A model generated the notes under the pieces. The model ran no database searches. It had not been told where the DNA came from and saw nothing but the letters and a program-made list of their open reading frames with translations. Below, in pieces: positions 6,627 through 14,476 of a stretch of 29,503 bases of DNA. Origin of the DNA: Ruminococcus flavefaciens (GTDB lineage Bacteria > Bacillota > Clostridia > Oscillospirales > Ruminococcaceae); assembly GCA_002310115.1 (NCBI GenBank), contig DBYI01000017.1, positions 1-29,503 of the forward strand, given 5' to 3'. Made by a program: the position numbers and the translations under genes. Every line of letters starts with the position of its first letter. Within the stretch, counting starts at the first letter, position 1.

Positions 6627-7524
6627 CCATGAGATAATACGTGACCTCATGCCTCTGTGCATTGATGGTATCGCGTCGGAAAATTCCCAAAAAGCTGTAG
6701 AAGAACATATAGCCGAATGTGACGACTGCAAAAACGAATGGGAACAGATGAAAAACTTTATAAAGCCCTGTGATAATATTCCTCTGCCCGAGGATACGGC
6801 TAAATACAAGGCTACTGCAAAGCGTGTCCGCAAGCATCACCGCTGGGTACTCCTGAAAATTACATGTGCTGTTATCGCTGCTTTATTCATTATAGGCATT
6901 GCCGGTAACTTCATCGACGGTGCAAGATTTACGCCCGAAAGCGCTGCAAAAGCTCAAATCAAAGAAATGTCAGACGATTTCTATGAAACTCCCGAGGAAA
7001 TGCACAATGCCCCTGAACCCGAGATAACCATTATTGGTACTGTAAAAAGCAACGATGGAAAGGTTGCTGATACCTTTGCACTAATATATAGGCCAGATCT
7101 TGACACCACATTGTTTGCCGACAGTGGCTCAAACCGCTGTGATATGATGAGAATGGGCTTATGGATGGCAAATGGTGGTGCCTTCGGTGAATACGATGAA
7201 AACATCGGAATACAAATGTCAGGCACAGGCCATTCTTGTAGCTACTGTGATAAAAACTATAGTTTTGTGACATTTTACGTAACAGACAAACAGATCAAAA
7301 CTATCAGCTTTGTCAGAGACGGCAGTACTTATACCGTTTATCCTGATGAAAAAGGTTTCTGTGGCATAAGCTTCGAAATGCTGACAGACCTCAAGGGTGG
7401 TAATATCCATGAAGGTACAGCAACAGATGAAAAAGGCAATGTGCTCTACTCCATACAAGAAGTCAGAAAAAAAACGGACAACAACCATGAATATACCGTC
7501 TACGACTGGGTAAAATCAGAGTAA
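6616..7524 (+). CDS. Zinc-finger anti-sigma factor, membrane anchored
   Basis: This encodes 302 residues. The N-terminal domain has the zinc anti-sigma motif Hx3Cx2C (His31, Cys35, Cys38) within 'EEHIAECDDCKNEW', preceded by the common 'DLMPLCIDGIAS'. One membrane segment follows (about residues 77-98), then about 200 extracytoplasmic residues that probably sense the signal and include a cluster 'HSCSYCDK' in a 'GTGHSCSYC' context, which may bind metal or form a disulfide. It should sequester the ECF sigma factor whose gene overlaps the start of this one by 11 bases, implying coupled translation. The signal is unknown. Confidence 0.88.
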   Translation: MKYDHEIIRDLMPLCIDGIASENSQKAVEEHIAECDDCKNEWEQMKNFIKPCDNIPLPEDTAKYKATAKRVRKHHRWVLLKITCAVIAALFIIGIAGNFIDGARFTPESAAKAQIKEMSDDFYETPEEMHNAPEPEITIIGTVKSNDGKVADTFALIYRPDLDTTLFADSGSNRCDMMRMGLWMANGGAFGEYDENIGIQMSGTGHSCSYCDKNYSFVTFYVTDKQIKTISFVRDGSTYTVYPDEKGFCGISFEMLTDLKGGNIHEGTATDEKGNVLYSIQEVRKKTDNNHEYTVYDWVKSE

Positions 7525-7530
7525 TAATAA

Positions 7531-7562
7531 CAAAGCGCTTCCGAATGCTCGGAAGCGCTTTG
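7531..7562. terminator. Bidirectional terminator between convergent genes
   Basis: A perfect 14-bp stem (CAAAGCGCTTCCGA at 7531-7544 with TCGGAAGCGCTTTG at 7549-7562, loop ATGC) lies between the anti-sigma gene and the convergent lipoprotein gene. T-rich tracts follow on both strands. Confidence 0.85.
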
Positions 7563-7565
7563 TTA

Positions 7566-8648
7566 TCAATTATTTTCCTTTTTTGCTTCTTCTATCGCCT
7601 TTGAAGCCTCTTCAATAGCTTCCTTAGCCTTGGCACTATTATCTTTTATTTTCTCCTCAGCTTCTGCGATTTTAGCCTTAACTTTTTCGTACTCCTCAGA
7701 GTTCTCAAAGTCAGCCTTTGTATTCTCAAACTTAGTCTTCATATCGGAAACTGCCTTTTCGTATTCAGCCTTCATTTCTTCCCCAATCTTTTCAGACTCA
7801 GCCTTTGCTTCTTCAACCTTCTCATCAAACTCTGCCTTAGCCTGTGAAGCCTTTTCCTTTGCCGCTTCCTCAAACTGTTCCATTTTTGATTTCTGATAAG
7901 TTAGCGGAATTGACTTTCCGTCCTCATCATAGAACACGATATTGTCTATATACATATCTGACTCGTTAGCAATTCCCCAACGCATAATAAGAAAGTTTGC
8001 GTCCTCCATATCCTCACTCCAGCACTGTCCGTCATCAGCAAGCAGAAACTTGAAAACTGCGTGAACATTGCCCGAGGTCTCGAAATTGTACTCACCACCG
8101 CTAAACTCCTTGAAATCATACCACTGGTAATCCTTTGCGGTAACTGTTCCACCGCCTCCGCCAATCCAGCCGGGAGCTCTTACGCCCTCTGCGTCGTCGG
8201 TCTTGAGATGGTCTGCAGTAGCCTGAGCATACAGATCAAACTCTATTCTCCTTACCTTTGCCGCTCCCTCGTTTCCTAGAAGCTTTGTGGCACTGATTAT
8301 AACTTTCTGGACTTTACCATCAAGAGGAACTGTATTATCGTCTGCAAATCTAAGCATTTTATTACCCATAAGCTCAACTACAGAAATAGTACCCGAAGCA
8401 CAATCCTTGTCCTCGTTCCTAGTGGAAACGAAATCGTATACCCCGTCATCAAATGTCACTGTGTTAGGGTCTGTAGCCTCAACAGGTTCAGGCGGGAGTA
8501 TTTCCTCAGCTGTTGTAGTATCTGTGGGAGCAGTTGTTTCTTTATTGGTATCCTGCTTTGAGTCGGAGCTCTGCTTCTCCGAACATCCTGCAGCACAGGC
8601 TGCAAGAGCAAAAGCCATAGCGCCTGCGATAAAGCTTTTGTAATTCAT
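7566..8648 (-). CDS. Lipoprotein with possible carbohydrate-binding domain and C-terminal coiled coil
   Basis: This encodes 360 residues. The N-terminus is a lipoprotein signal with Cys22 in AAGC (Cys18 in LAAC is an alternative). A Thr/Asp/Glu-rich linker (about 23-60) leads to a beta-rich domain (about 62-245) with 'GVYDFVSTRNEDKD', 'RRIEFDLYAQ' and 'DMYIDNIVFYDEDGK'. The last pattern, an aromatic strand ending in 'IDNIVFYD', is common in beta-sandwich carbohydrate-binding modules, so this may bind polysaccharide at the cell surface. Residues about 255-360 are a highly charged Ala/Glu/Lys coiled coil of about 100 residues. Strong ribosome site AAAGGAG, own promoter at 8701-8729. CBM identity is inference. 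Confidence 0.75.
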   Translation of the reverse strand: MNYKSFIAGAMAFALAACAAGCSEKQSSDSKQDTNKETTAPTDTTTAEEILPPEPVEATDPNTVTFDDGVYDFVSTRNEDKDCASGTISVVELMGNKMLRFADDNTVPLDGKVQKVIISATKLLGNEGAAKVRRIEFDLYAQATADHLKTDDAEGVRAPGWIGGGGGTVTAKDYQWYDFKEFSGGEYNFETSGNVHAVFKFLLADDGQCWSEDMEDANFLIMRWGIANESDMYIDNIVFYDEDGKSIPLTYQKSKMEQFEEAAKEKASQAKAEFDEKVEEAKAESEKIGEEMKAEYEKAVSDMKTKFENTKADFENSEEYEKVKAKIAEAEEKIKDNSAKAKEAIEEASKAIEEAKKENN

Positions 8649-8700
8649 ATGTGTATCTCCTTTGTGTATGCGAAAACGCGATGGATCTGTTTACAATTTC

Positions 8701-8729
8701 ATTGTAGCACAAAATGCAACCCGTGTAAA
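8701..8729 (-). promoter_or_regulatory. Sigma-A promoter of the lipoprotein gene
   Basis: On the minus strand TTTACA (8729-8724), a 17-bp spacer and TACAAT (8706-8701) lie about 55 bases upstream of the lipoprotein start. Confidence 0.7.
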
Positions 8730-8933
8730 GTGGTTTTAGGCTTTTTTCACAAGGTTATCATAAGACTTTCTCATAGGTGAACAGCCAAATATTTAACTGT
8801 TTTTCAAAAATTTCTCATTTCCCTCATATTGCAACATCTTTGCAGGAAACAATCCATCACACTTTTGGAAATCGGCATCAATGTTACAAGCAAAACTCTT
8901 GTTCTTATCAATCAGAAATATTATCCACTAAAA

Positions 8934-11900
8934 CTATTTATTTTCACGGTGCTGATAGAAAATATCAACAGTCTCTATCATCATTTCAAATGGCAATACT
9001 TTAGGAGATATCTTAACGGATACATAAGACTTTCCTGCACCATTGAAGGCTATCCTGCCCTTGTATGCCTTTTGTAAAGCTGCTATCTGATCAGTGGAGA
9101 TGTACTCAGTATAGAAGTACATAGCACCGTTTTTCTGGGATATCTCAGTTATTCCGAGATGTGCAGCCTTGTTTCTCAGCAATGAAACGTCAATAAGTCC
9201 CACCACCGACTTAGGTGGTTCCCCATAACGATCGATAAGCTCGTCTATGAGGTCAGACTTGTCGCTCTCGTTGTTGACAAGCATTATCTTACGATACATA
9301 TCAATTCGCTGATTCAGGCTTGAAATGTAGTCTTCTGGAATATGCGCATCTATCTGTATATCCACAAGGCACTCGGGTATCTTTTCTGGCTTAACACCCT
9401 TTTCCTCTGCAATAGCCTCTGAAAGGAGCTGCAAATACATATCATATCCAACAGCTTCCATATGACCGTGCTGTCTGCCGCCGAGAATACTGCCTGCGCC
9501 TCTTATCTCAAGATCGCGTAGCGCTATTCGGAAACCGCTTCCGAACTGTGTAAACTCTCTCATAGCGTTCAGTCGCTTTGTAGCTATCTCCGTTAGGACC
9601 TTATCCCTCTGATAGGTGAAATATGCATATCCTCTTCTATTTGAACGTCCTACTCTTCCGCGCAGCTGATACAGCTGCGAAAGGCCAAAACGATCAGAGT
9701 CCTCAATGATAAGGGTATTTACATTCGGCACATCCACACCTGTCTCTATAATAGTAGTACATACAAGAATATCCACGTCATGTTCAACAAGCTGCTCCCA
9801 TATATCAGACATCTCGTCTTCGCTCATCTGTCCGTGAGCTACAGCAATACGAGCTTCGGGAAGCATCTCCTGCAAGCGTGAAGCGCAGGCTCGTATAGTC
9901 TCAACACGATTATGGATATAGTAAACCTGTCCTCCGCGGCGAAGCTCCCTTACGATAGCCTGGACCACAGTGCCTGTGTTGTATTCAATAACATAGGTCT
10001 GCACGGGATATCTGTCCTGAGGTGGCTCCTCGATGACTGACATATCGCGTATGCCGCTCATTGCCATATTGAGAGTTCTCGGGATAGGCGTAGCTGAAAG
10101 CATGAGCACGTCAACTCCTGTAAAGCTCTCCTTGAACCTTTCTTTATGAGCCACGCCGAAGCGCTGCTCTTCGTCAATTATAGCAAGTCCTAGATCTTTA
10201 AACACTACTGACTTCTGGATTATCTTGTGTGTGCCGATTATCAGATCTATACGCCCCTGTTTCAGCTTCTTTATTATCTCCTCCTGCTGTTTTGGAGAAC
10301 GGTACCTGCTGAGAAGTTCAATATTCACGGGAAAGTGTTCAAAACGGCGCAAAGCCGTCTGATAGTGCTGATAGGCAAGCACCGTCGTAGGTGCAAGAAT
10401 AGCACACTGCTTGCCAGAAAGCACGCACTTCATGGCAGCTCTCAGAGCTACCTCGGTCTTGCCGAAACCAACATCACCACATAGTAGTCTCTCCATTGGG
10501 CGTGGGCGCTCCATATCCGCCTTGATTTCGGCGATAGAAGTTAACTGGTCGTCTGTCTCGACATATGGAAAACGTTCCTCAAAATCATGCTGTATCTCGT
10601 CATCAGGATAGAATGCGAATCCCACACTCTTTTCACGCTTTGCATAAAGAGCTATAAGCTCATGAGCCATATCTTTGACAGCACGTTTAACATTGTTTCT
10701 CGTTTTCTGCCACTCACCCGAACTTAACTTGTTTAGCTTCACGCCGCTGTCATCACGCGGTCCAATGTATTTTGAAACCATATCCAGCTGAGTTACTGGT
10801 ATATACAGCTTATCCGTACCTGCATACTGTATGGTGATATAATCCTTTGTAATTCCGTCCATTTCCAGCTTGCGGATTCCTATAAATCTTCCGATACCAT
10901 GACCCGAATGTACAACAAGGTCACCCTCCGTTATGTCTGCTAGTGAACGTATCTCCTCCGCTTTGTTTTTCTTTTTGCGTCGCTTTCTGCGGACCGAGTC
11001 CATAGATCGTCCCTGTGTTATGAGAACTACTTTATTTTCAGGGTATTCAAAGCCTCCGCTAAGACTTCCCGACATGAGCAGTACACGTCCGCTCACAGCC
11101 TCGGATTTGTCAGTGAGAATGTCACATGGAATACCGTTTTCTTCAATGTCTTGCTTAATAATAGACAGGGTTTTATCGCTACCTGCCACAAGAAACATCT
11201 TATAACCACGACGTCTGAAGTTCTCAAGATCTTCAACTAGTTGTTTCATCTCGCCGCTCCACGCAGCAGTTTGCATAGCCTCGAAGCTTACAAGACGACG
11301 GAAATCTATACGATCACCGCCCTGCATGAAGCTGCTCATGTAAAGGCATACTTTCTTTTCAGCGATATGCTGTACTTCAGGGAGCTCCAGCACATAACCA
11401 TCAAGTCCTTTACAGAGTTGTCCGTCCTCCATCAGAATTTTCACGTCCTCGTTATGGCGCGTAAGAACTCCTGCAGCGTTGTCCATAACATCGGAATAAT
11501 CACTGAAAAGCACTGATCCGTCTATGTAGTCGAATATAGTTGAAGGATCACCATAAACAAGCGGATAATACTTCACACTGTGAGCAAGTATTTCCCCTGC
11601 TCTCAACCTGTGAACGTCTGCGCCCAGATGTTCACGGACTGCATCCATGCGTTTCCCGCGTACCTTCCTGCACAGTTCCTCTATCTTGTCAGCAAGCTCG
11701 TCATTGTCATAAAGAACTTCCCCTGATGGGTATATCTCCACCTTTTCAAGAGCTTCCGTCCGGCGCTGAGTATCTGTCTCAAATTCAGATATGCTATCTA
11801 TCTCGTCGCCCCAAAGTTCTATACGTACCGGCTTATCTGACTGAACGGGAAAAATATCAAGAATAGAGCCTCTTATAGAAAACTGAGAAGCTCCCTCCAC

Positions 11901-12395
11901 CTTTTCACAGCGCTGATATCCGCACTTAGCAAGGGTAAGCGCCATATTCGTAAGATTTATCTCCTGCCCCTGAGCCAATTCAATTCCTGCGGCAATAAGA
12001 ACTCCTACAGGTATAACGGGCTGCATTACTGCCTCTATACTTGCACATATAACAGAGCAGCGGTTCTTTGCTGCCTTTATAAGTGCAGATATACGCATAT
12101 GCTCATACTCATGATTTGTACTGTCAACAGGAGTAAAAACTAGCTCCTTCGACGGAAAAAGCACAGCCTCCTCACAGCCTGCCATAGTGTTTATATCATC
12201 ACATAGCTTTTTGGCTTCAGCTTCTGTGCCAGTAATAACGAGGTTTATCTTCTTTCCGCCGAGAGCATGAATGAGCTGTGCCCTGTGTATATGGGAAAGA
12301 CCCGTCACAGAGACGGGTGAGATATTCTTATCAATAGCTTCACGCAGACTTTTATAGCCTGCAAGTTCGGTAAAGGTGTCTTTAAAGATATTCAT
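8934..12395 (-). CDS. mfd: Transcription-repair coupling factor Mfd
   Basis: Mfd pushes stalled RNA polymerase off damaged DNA and recruits UvrA. The 1153 residues match the family length. Order visible: N-terminal UvrB-like domain with 'SIRGSILDIFPVQSDKPVRIELWGDEIDSI', a RNA polymerase-interacting domain with 'GDLVVHSGHGIGRFIG', and a RecG-like translocase with Walker A 'GDVGFGKTEVALRAA' (Lys646), the DEEQRFG box near 741, 'LSATPIPRTLNMA', 'VCTTIIETGVDVPNVNTLI' and 'QLYQLRGRVGRS', then the C-terminal TRCF domain. The start has GGAG at the right spacing. It lies 25 bases downstream of pth, the pth-mfd order common in Bacillota. No obvious terminator was found after its stop. Confidence 0.98.
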   Translation of the reverse strand: MNIFKDTFTELAGYKSLREAIDKNISPVSVTGLSHIHRAQLIHALGGKKINLVITGTEAEAKKLCDDINTMAGCEEAVLFPSKELVFTPVDSTNHEYEHMRISALIKAAKNRCSVICASIEAVMQPVIPVGVLIAAGIELAQGQEINLTNMALTLAKCGYQRCEKVEGASQFSIRGSILDIFPVQSDKPVRIELWGDEIDSISEFETDTQRRTEALEKVEIYPSGEVLYDNDELADKIEELCRKVRGKRMDAVREHLGADVHRLRAGEILAHSVKYYPLVYGDPSTIFDYIDGSVLFSDYSDVMDNAAGVLTRHNEDVKILMEDGQLCKGLDGYVLELPEVQHIAEKKVCLYMSSFMQGGDRIDFRRLVSFEAMQTAAWSGEMKQLVEDLENFRRRGYKMFLVAGSDKTLSIIKQDIEENGIPCDILTDKSEAVSGRVLLMSGSLSGGFEYPENKVVLITQGRSMDSVRRKRRKKKNKAEEIRSLADITEGDLVVHSGHGIGRFIGIRKLEMDGITKDYITIQYAGTDKLYIPVTQLDMVSKYIGPRDDSGVKLNKLSSGEWQKTRNNVKRAVKDMAHELIALYAKREKSVGFAFYPDDEIQHDFEERFPYVETDDQLTSIAEIKADMERPRPMERLLCGDVGFGKTEVALRAAMKCVLSGKQCAILAPTTVLAYQHYQTALRRFEHFPVNIELLSRYRSPKQQEEIIKKLKQGRIDLIIGTHKIIQKSVVFKDLGLAIIDEEQRFGVAHKERFKESFTGVDVLMLSATPIPRTLNMAMSGIRDMSVIEEPPQDRYPVQTYVIEYNTGTVVQAIVRELRRGGQVYYIHNRVETIRACASRLQEMLPEARIAVAHGQMSEDEMSDIWEQLVEHDVDILVCTTIIETGVDVPNVNTLIIEDSDRFGLSQLYQLRGRVGRSNRRGYAYFTYQRDKVLTEIATKRLNAMREFTQFGSGFRIALRDLEIRGAGSILGGRQHGHMEAVGYDMYLQLLSEAIAEEKGVKPEKIPECLVDIQIDAHIPEDYISSLNQRIDMYRKIMLVNNESDKSDLIDELIDRYGEPPKSVVGLIDVSLLRNKAAHLGITEISQKNGAMYFYTEYISTDQIAALQKAYKGRIAFNGAGKSYVSVKISPKVLPFEMMIETVDIFYQHRENK

Positions 12396-12420
12396 TGCGT
12401 TCTCCGTTAAAGAATAGATG

Positions 12421-13047
12421 TCATGAATTGTACTTATTCATGGCTTCGTCCGTTTTGCCCTGCACCATGAGCTTTATGCACTCGCATGCGTTTTTCACAG
12501 ACTCGTTCATGAGATCTCCGTCCTCCTTGCCAAACTTTCCGAGTACCCATTTTGCAAGATCGTAATCTGGATGAGGCTTTTTCCCTACTCCCATTTTTAT
12601 ACGTGGAAAATCGTCTCTCCCCGTCAGCTCACAGATGCTGCGAAGGCCATTATGCCCGCCATGGCTACCCTTGCGACGTATTCGAAGCTTTCCACAGTCA
12701 AGCGAAATGTCATCGCATACAACTATCAAATTTGTTGCATCTATCTTGTAAAACTCAAGTGCCTGAACAACAGCTTCGCCGCTGTTGTTCATAAAAGTGG
12801 TTGGCTTAAGCAGCAAACAGCGCTTCCCTTCGATGGTGACTTCCGCGGTCTTACCCTTGAAACGCAGGCGGCTTATATCCTCGCCAAGCTGCTTTGCAAT
12901 CTCATCAAGAACCATGAAGCCTGCATTATGACGAGTATTATCATATTCCATTCCTGGATTGCCCAGTCCTGTTATCACATACTCTATTTTACCTCTTGCC
13001 GCGGAAGAATTTGCGGCTATCCTGTCGAACACATCAAAAATGCTCAT
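12421..13047 (-). CDS. pth: Peptidyl-tRNA hydrolase
   Basis: It releases tRNA from peptidyl-tRNA that dropped off ribosomes. The 208 residues include an extra N-terminal stretch of about 20 residues before the usual start at 'IEYVITGLGNPG'. Family motifs: 'GLGNPGMEYDNTRHNAGF' with Asn30 and catalytic His40, 'KPTTFMNNSGEAV', Asp112/Asp113 in 'CDDISLDCGKLRIR', and 'GSHGGHNGLRSI' with Asn133. The DDxSL form differs from the common HDDLDL but retains the Asp. The start is supported by GAAAGGAAA about 8 bases upstream. Cotranscribed with mfd 25 bases downstream. Confidence 0.97.
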   Translation of the reverse strand: MSIFDVFDRIAANSSAARGKIEYVITGLGNPGMEYDNTRHNAGFMVLDEIAKQLGEDISRLRFKGKTAEVTIEGKRCLLLKPTTFMNNSGEAVVQALEFYKIDATNLIVVCDDISLDCGKLRIRRKGSHGGHNGLRSICELTGRDDFPRIKMGVGKKPHPDYDLAKWVLGKFGKEDGDLMNESVKNACECIKLMVQGKTDEAMNKYNS

Positions 13048-13072
13048 ATATTTTTTCCTTTCAAATGGTTAG

Positions 13073-13086
13073 TGGAAACGCTTCCA
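13073..13086. promoter_or_regulatory. Perfect cre-like palindrome upstream of pth
   Basis: TGGAAACGCTTCCA matches TGNAANCGNTNNCA at all fixed positions on both strands and lies 26 bases before the pth start. It also forms part of an imperfect hairpin (GGAAACGCT with AGCGTTCC, 13075-13097), so it could instead be a weak terminator stem of the upstream phosphatase gene, though no T-run follows. Confidence 0.4.
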
Positions 13087-13133
13087 TTAGCGTTCCGATA
13101 AATAAATCGCCTCATATATTCTCAAAACATTAA

Positions 13134-13898
13134 TTACTCAAGTCCTTTGAGTGATTCAACAATTTCAAGACTGTATATATCTGCAAACTCTCTGCCTGCT
13201 TTTATAGCTGCACTGTCACACAAAGACTTTGGAATATGAGCATCGCAGCCGATTATGGCTTTATTTCCTATCTTTTGCACAATTCTGAAAAACCTGTCTG
13301 ATGGATAATGCCTGCCTCCTGCCATTCCAAGCAGATTAATCTCCACAGGAATACTCTTGCTTTTCAAATACTCGCACAAACGCGTCATATGCAGTTCATA
13401 CTCATCATCACTGCCCATATAGCGTATCAGATCAGGGTGTGCGATATATCGGAATCTTCCCGATTCCATTCCTTCAATAATACGATCAACATACTGAATA
13501 AGATCTTTCTCCTTGAATACAGGAGCTCCCATATAATCTCCCTCGTACTCTGGATCGTTGAAATGCTGTCCCATTATCATATAATCGACAGGATACTCCG
13601 CAAGTAATCTGTCCTGTGCTTCAATAAGTTGAGGTATGTACTCTGTCTCAAAACCAATATATATTTTAATATCGTCTGAATATTCTTTTTTCAAGTCGGT
13701 AAGAGATCTGAAATATCCCTCAACTTCTGATGGTTTCATTCTTATATGTGAAACATATCCGTTATCAAACACCCAAGGACAGTGATCCGAAAATCCGAGT
13801 ACCTTTATGCCGCCTTCAATAGCATGCTCAACAAACTCCCTGTCCTCTCCCTGCGCGTGTCCGCAGCGGTAGGTGTGTGTATGGTAATTGGCAAACAT
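13134..13898 (-). CDS. PHP-domain histidinol-phosphatase (HisJ/HisK type)
   Basis: This probably dephosphorylates L-histidinol phosphate, the penultimate step of histidine synthesis. The 254 residues fit the family. Metal-binding motifs: 'YHTHTYRCGHA' (His6, His8, His14), 'GFSDHCPW' (Asp38, His39), 'YIGFETEYIP', 'GQHF', 'AHPDLIRY' and 'GCDAHIP'. The ATG at 13898 is chosen because AGGGGAG lies about 8 bases upstream and a consensus promoter sits at 13923-13951; an in-frame ATG at 13988 would start upstream of that promoter and adds 30 residues foreign to the family. No other his genes are in the window, so another PHP phosphoesterase activity cannot be excluded. Confidence 0.88.
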   Translation of the reverse strand: MFANYHTHTYRCGHAQGEDREFVEHAIEGGIKVLGFSDHCPWVFDNGYVSHIRMKPSEVEGYFRSLTDLKKEYSDDIKIYIGFETEYIPQLIEAQDRLLAEYPVDYMIMGQHFNDPEYEGDYMGAPVFKEKDLIQYVDRIIEGMESGRFRYIAHPDLIRYMGSDDEYELHMTRLCEYLKSKSIPVEINLLGMAGGRHYPSDRFFRIVQKIGNKAIIGCDAHIPKSLCDSAAIKAGREFADIYSLEIVESLKGLE

Positions 13899-13922
13899 TC
13901 CAAACTCCCCTTTCAAAGTATG

Positions 13923-13951
13923 ATTATACCACTTTTCTTTAAAAAAAACAA
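13923..13951 (-). promoter_or_regulatory. Sigma-A promoter of the PHP phosphatase gene
   Basis: On the minus strand TTGTTT (13951-13946), 17 bp and TATAAT (13928-13923) precede the ATG at 13898, fixing that start rather than the one at 13988. Confidence 0.75.
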
Positions 13952-14020
13952 GTCCGATAGTAGAACAACAATAAGAGAGCCATTCCATGTAAAACAGTTT
14001 TCATGTTTATTCGCTTTTCG

Positions 14021-14049
14021 TTGACAAAAATTGCTAATAGTTGTATCAT
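14021..14049 (+). promoter_or_regulatory. Sigma-A promoter of the small unknown gene at 14075
   Basis: TTGACA (14021-14026), a 17-bp spacer and TATCAT (14044-14049). Transcription should start near 14056, which rules out the in-frame ATG at 14003. Confidence 0.75.
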
Positions 14050-14074
14050 TATAGAAAAAAGGATGGCAAAAGCT

Positions 14075-14449
14075 ATGGTAAGTATTGACTACAGAAAATC
14101 AAAAGCAGGCTATGATAATTGCTTTGAGCTTAATTTTAATGAAAGAGAAATAATACCATATAAGTATTATAAAAATGGCAAGTACGGAGCTTCACTGAGA
14201 TTCTTTGTTGATGTTCTCAGAAAAGCTGATATGCTTATAGTAAAAGAGGAATATGAGGAACTCATATGGTGCAGGATGTATCCATGCCATTTCAATGATA
14301 TTTCGTTTACTATGACATATGATATTGATTATGATACAATTTCATTCTCAGTCGAGCCTGATAATTGCAGATACAGGGAAAAGATTGCAGAAAAGCTGCG
14401 CTCTCTCATTGATAATTTTCAACAACACAAAGGTCCGAAGGCATTATAA
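14075..14449 (+). CDS. Hypothetical protein, 124 residues
   Basis: I do not recognise this protein. The start at 14075 ('MVSIDYRKSKAGYDNC') is chosen because the promoter at 14021-14049 excludes the ATG at 14003 and because AAAAAAGGA precedes it; an ATG at 14063 is possible but falls within a few bases of the expected transcript start. The protein is soluble, with no signal peptide or membrane segment, and looks alternately beta and alpha with many aromatic and acidic residues ('MTYDIDYDTISFSVEPDN'), ending in a helix and 'QQHKGPKAL'. The stop codon lies inside its own terminator hairpin. It is monocistronic and convergent with the zinc-ribbon gene. Confidence 0.7.
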   Translation: MVSIDYRKSKAGYDNCFELNFNEREIIPYKYYKNGKYGASLRFFVDVLRKADMLIVKEEYEELIWCRMYPCHFNDISFTMTYDIDYDTISFSVEPDNCRYREKIAEKLRSLIDNFQQHKGPKAL

Positions 14450-14465
14450 ACAATGCTTTCGGACC
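14432..14465. terminator. Terminator overlapping the stop of the small unknown gene
   Basis: A 14-bp stem with one mismatch (GGTCCGAAGGCATT at 14432-14445, AATGCTTTCGGACC at 14452-14465) is followed by CTTATTATTTATT. The last codons of the gene form its left arm. It may also serve the convergent gene ending at 14477. Confidence 0.8.
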
Positions 14466-14476
14466 CTTATTATTTA

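Noticed and set aside
13899..13988. 30-residue N-terminal extension of the PHP phosphatase
   Set aside because: It would begin upstream of the promoter at 13923-13951, and the family starts at the HxH motif right after Met at 13898.
14003..14074. Earlier starts for the small unknown gene
   Set aside because: The ATG at 14003 precedes the promoter; the ATG at 14063 is too close to the transcript start and to the ribosome site.
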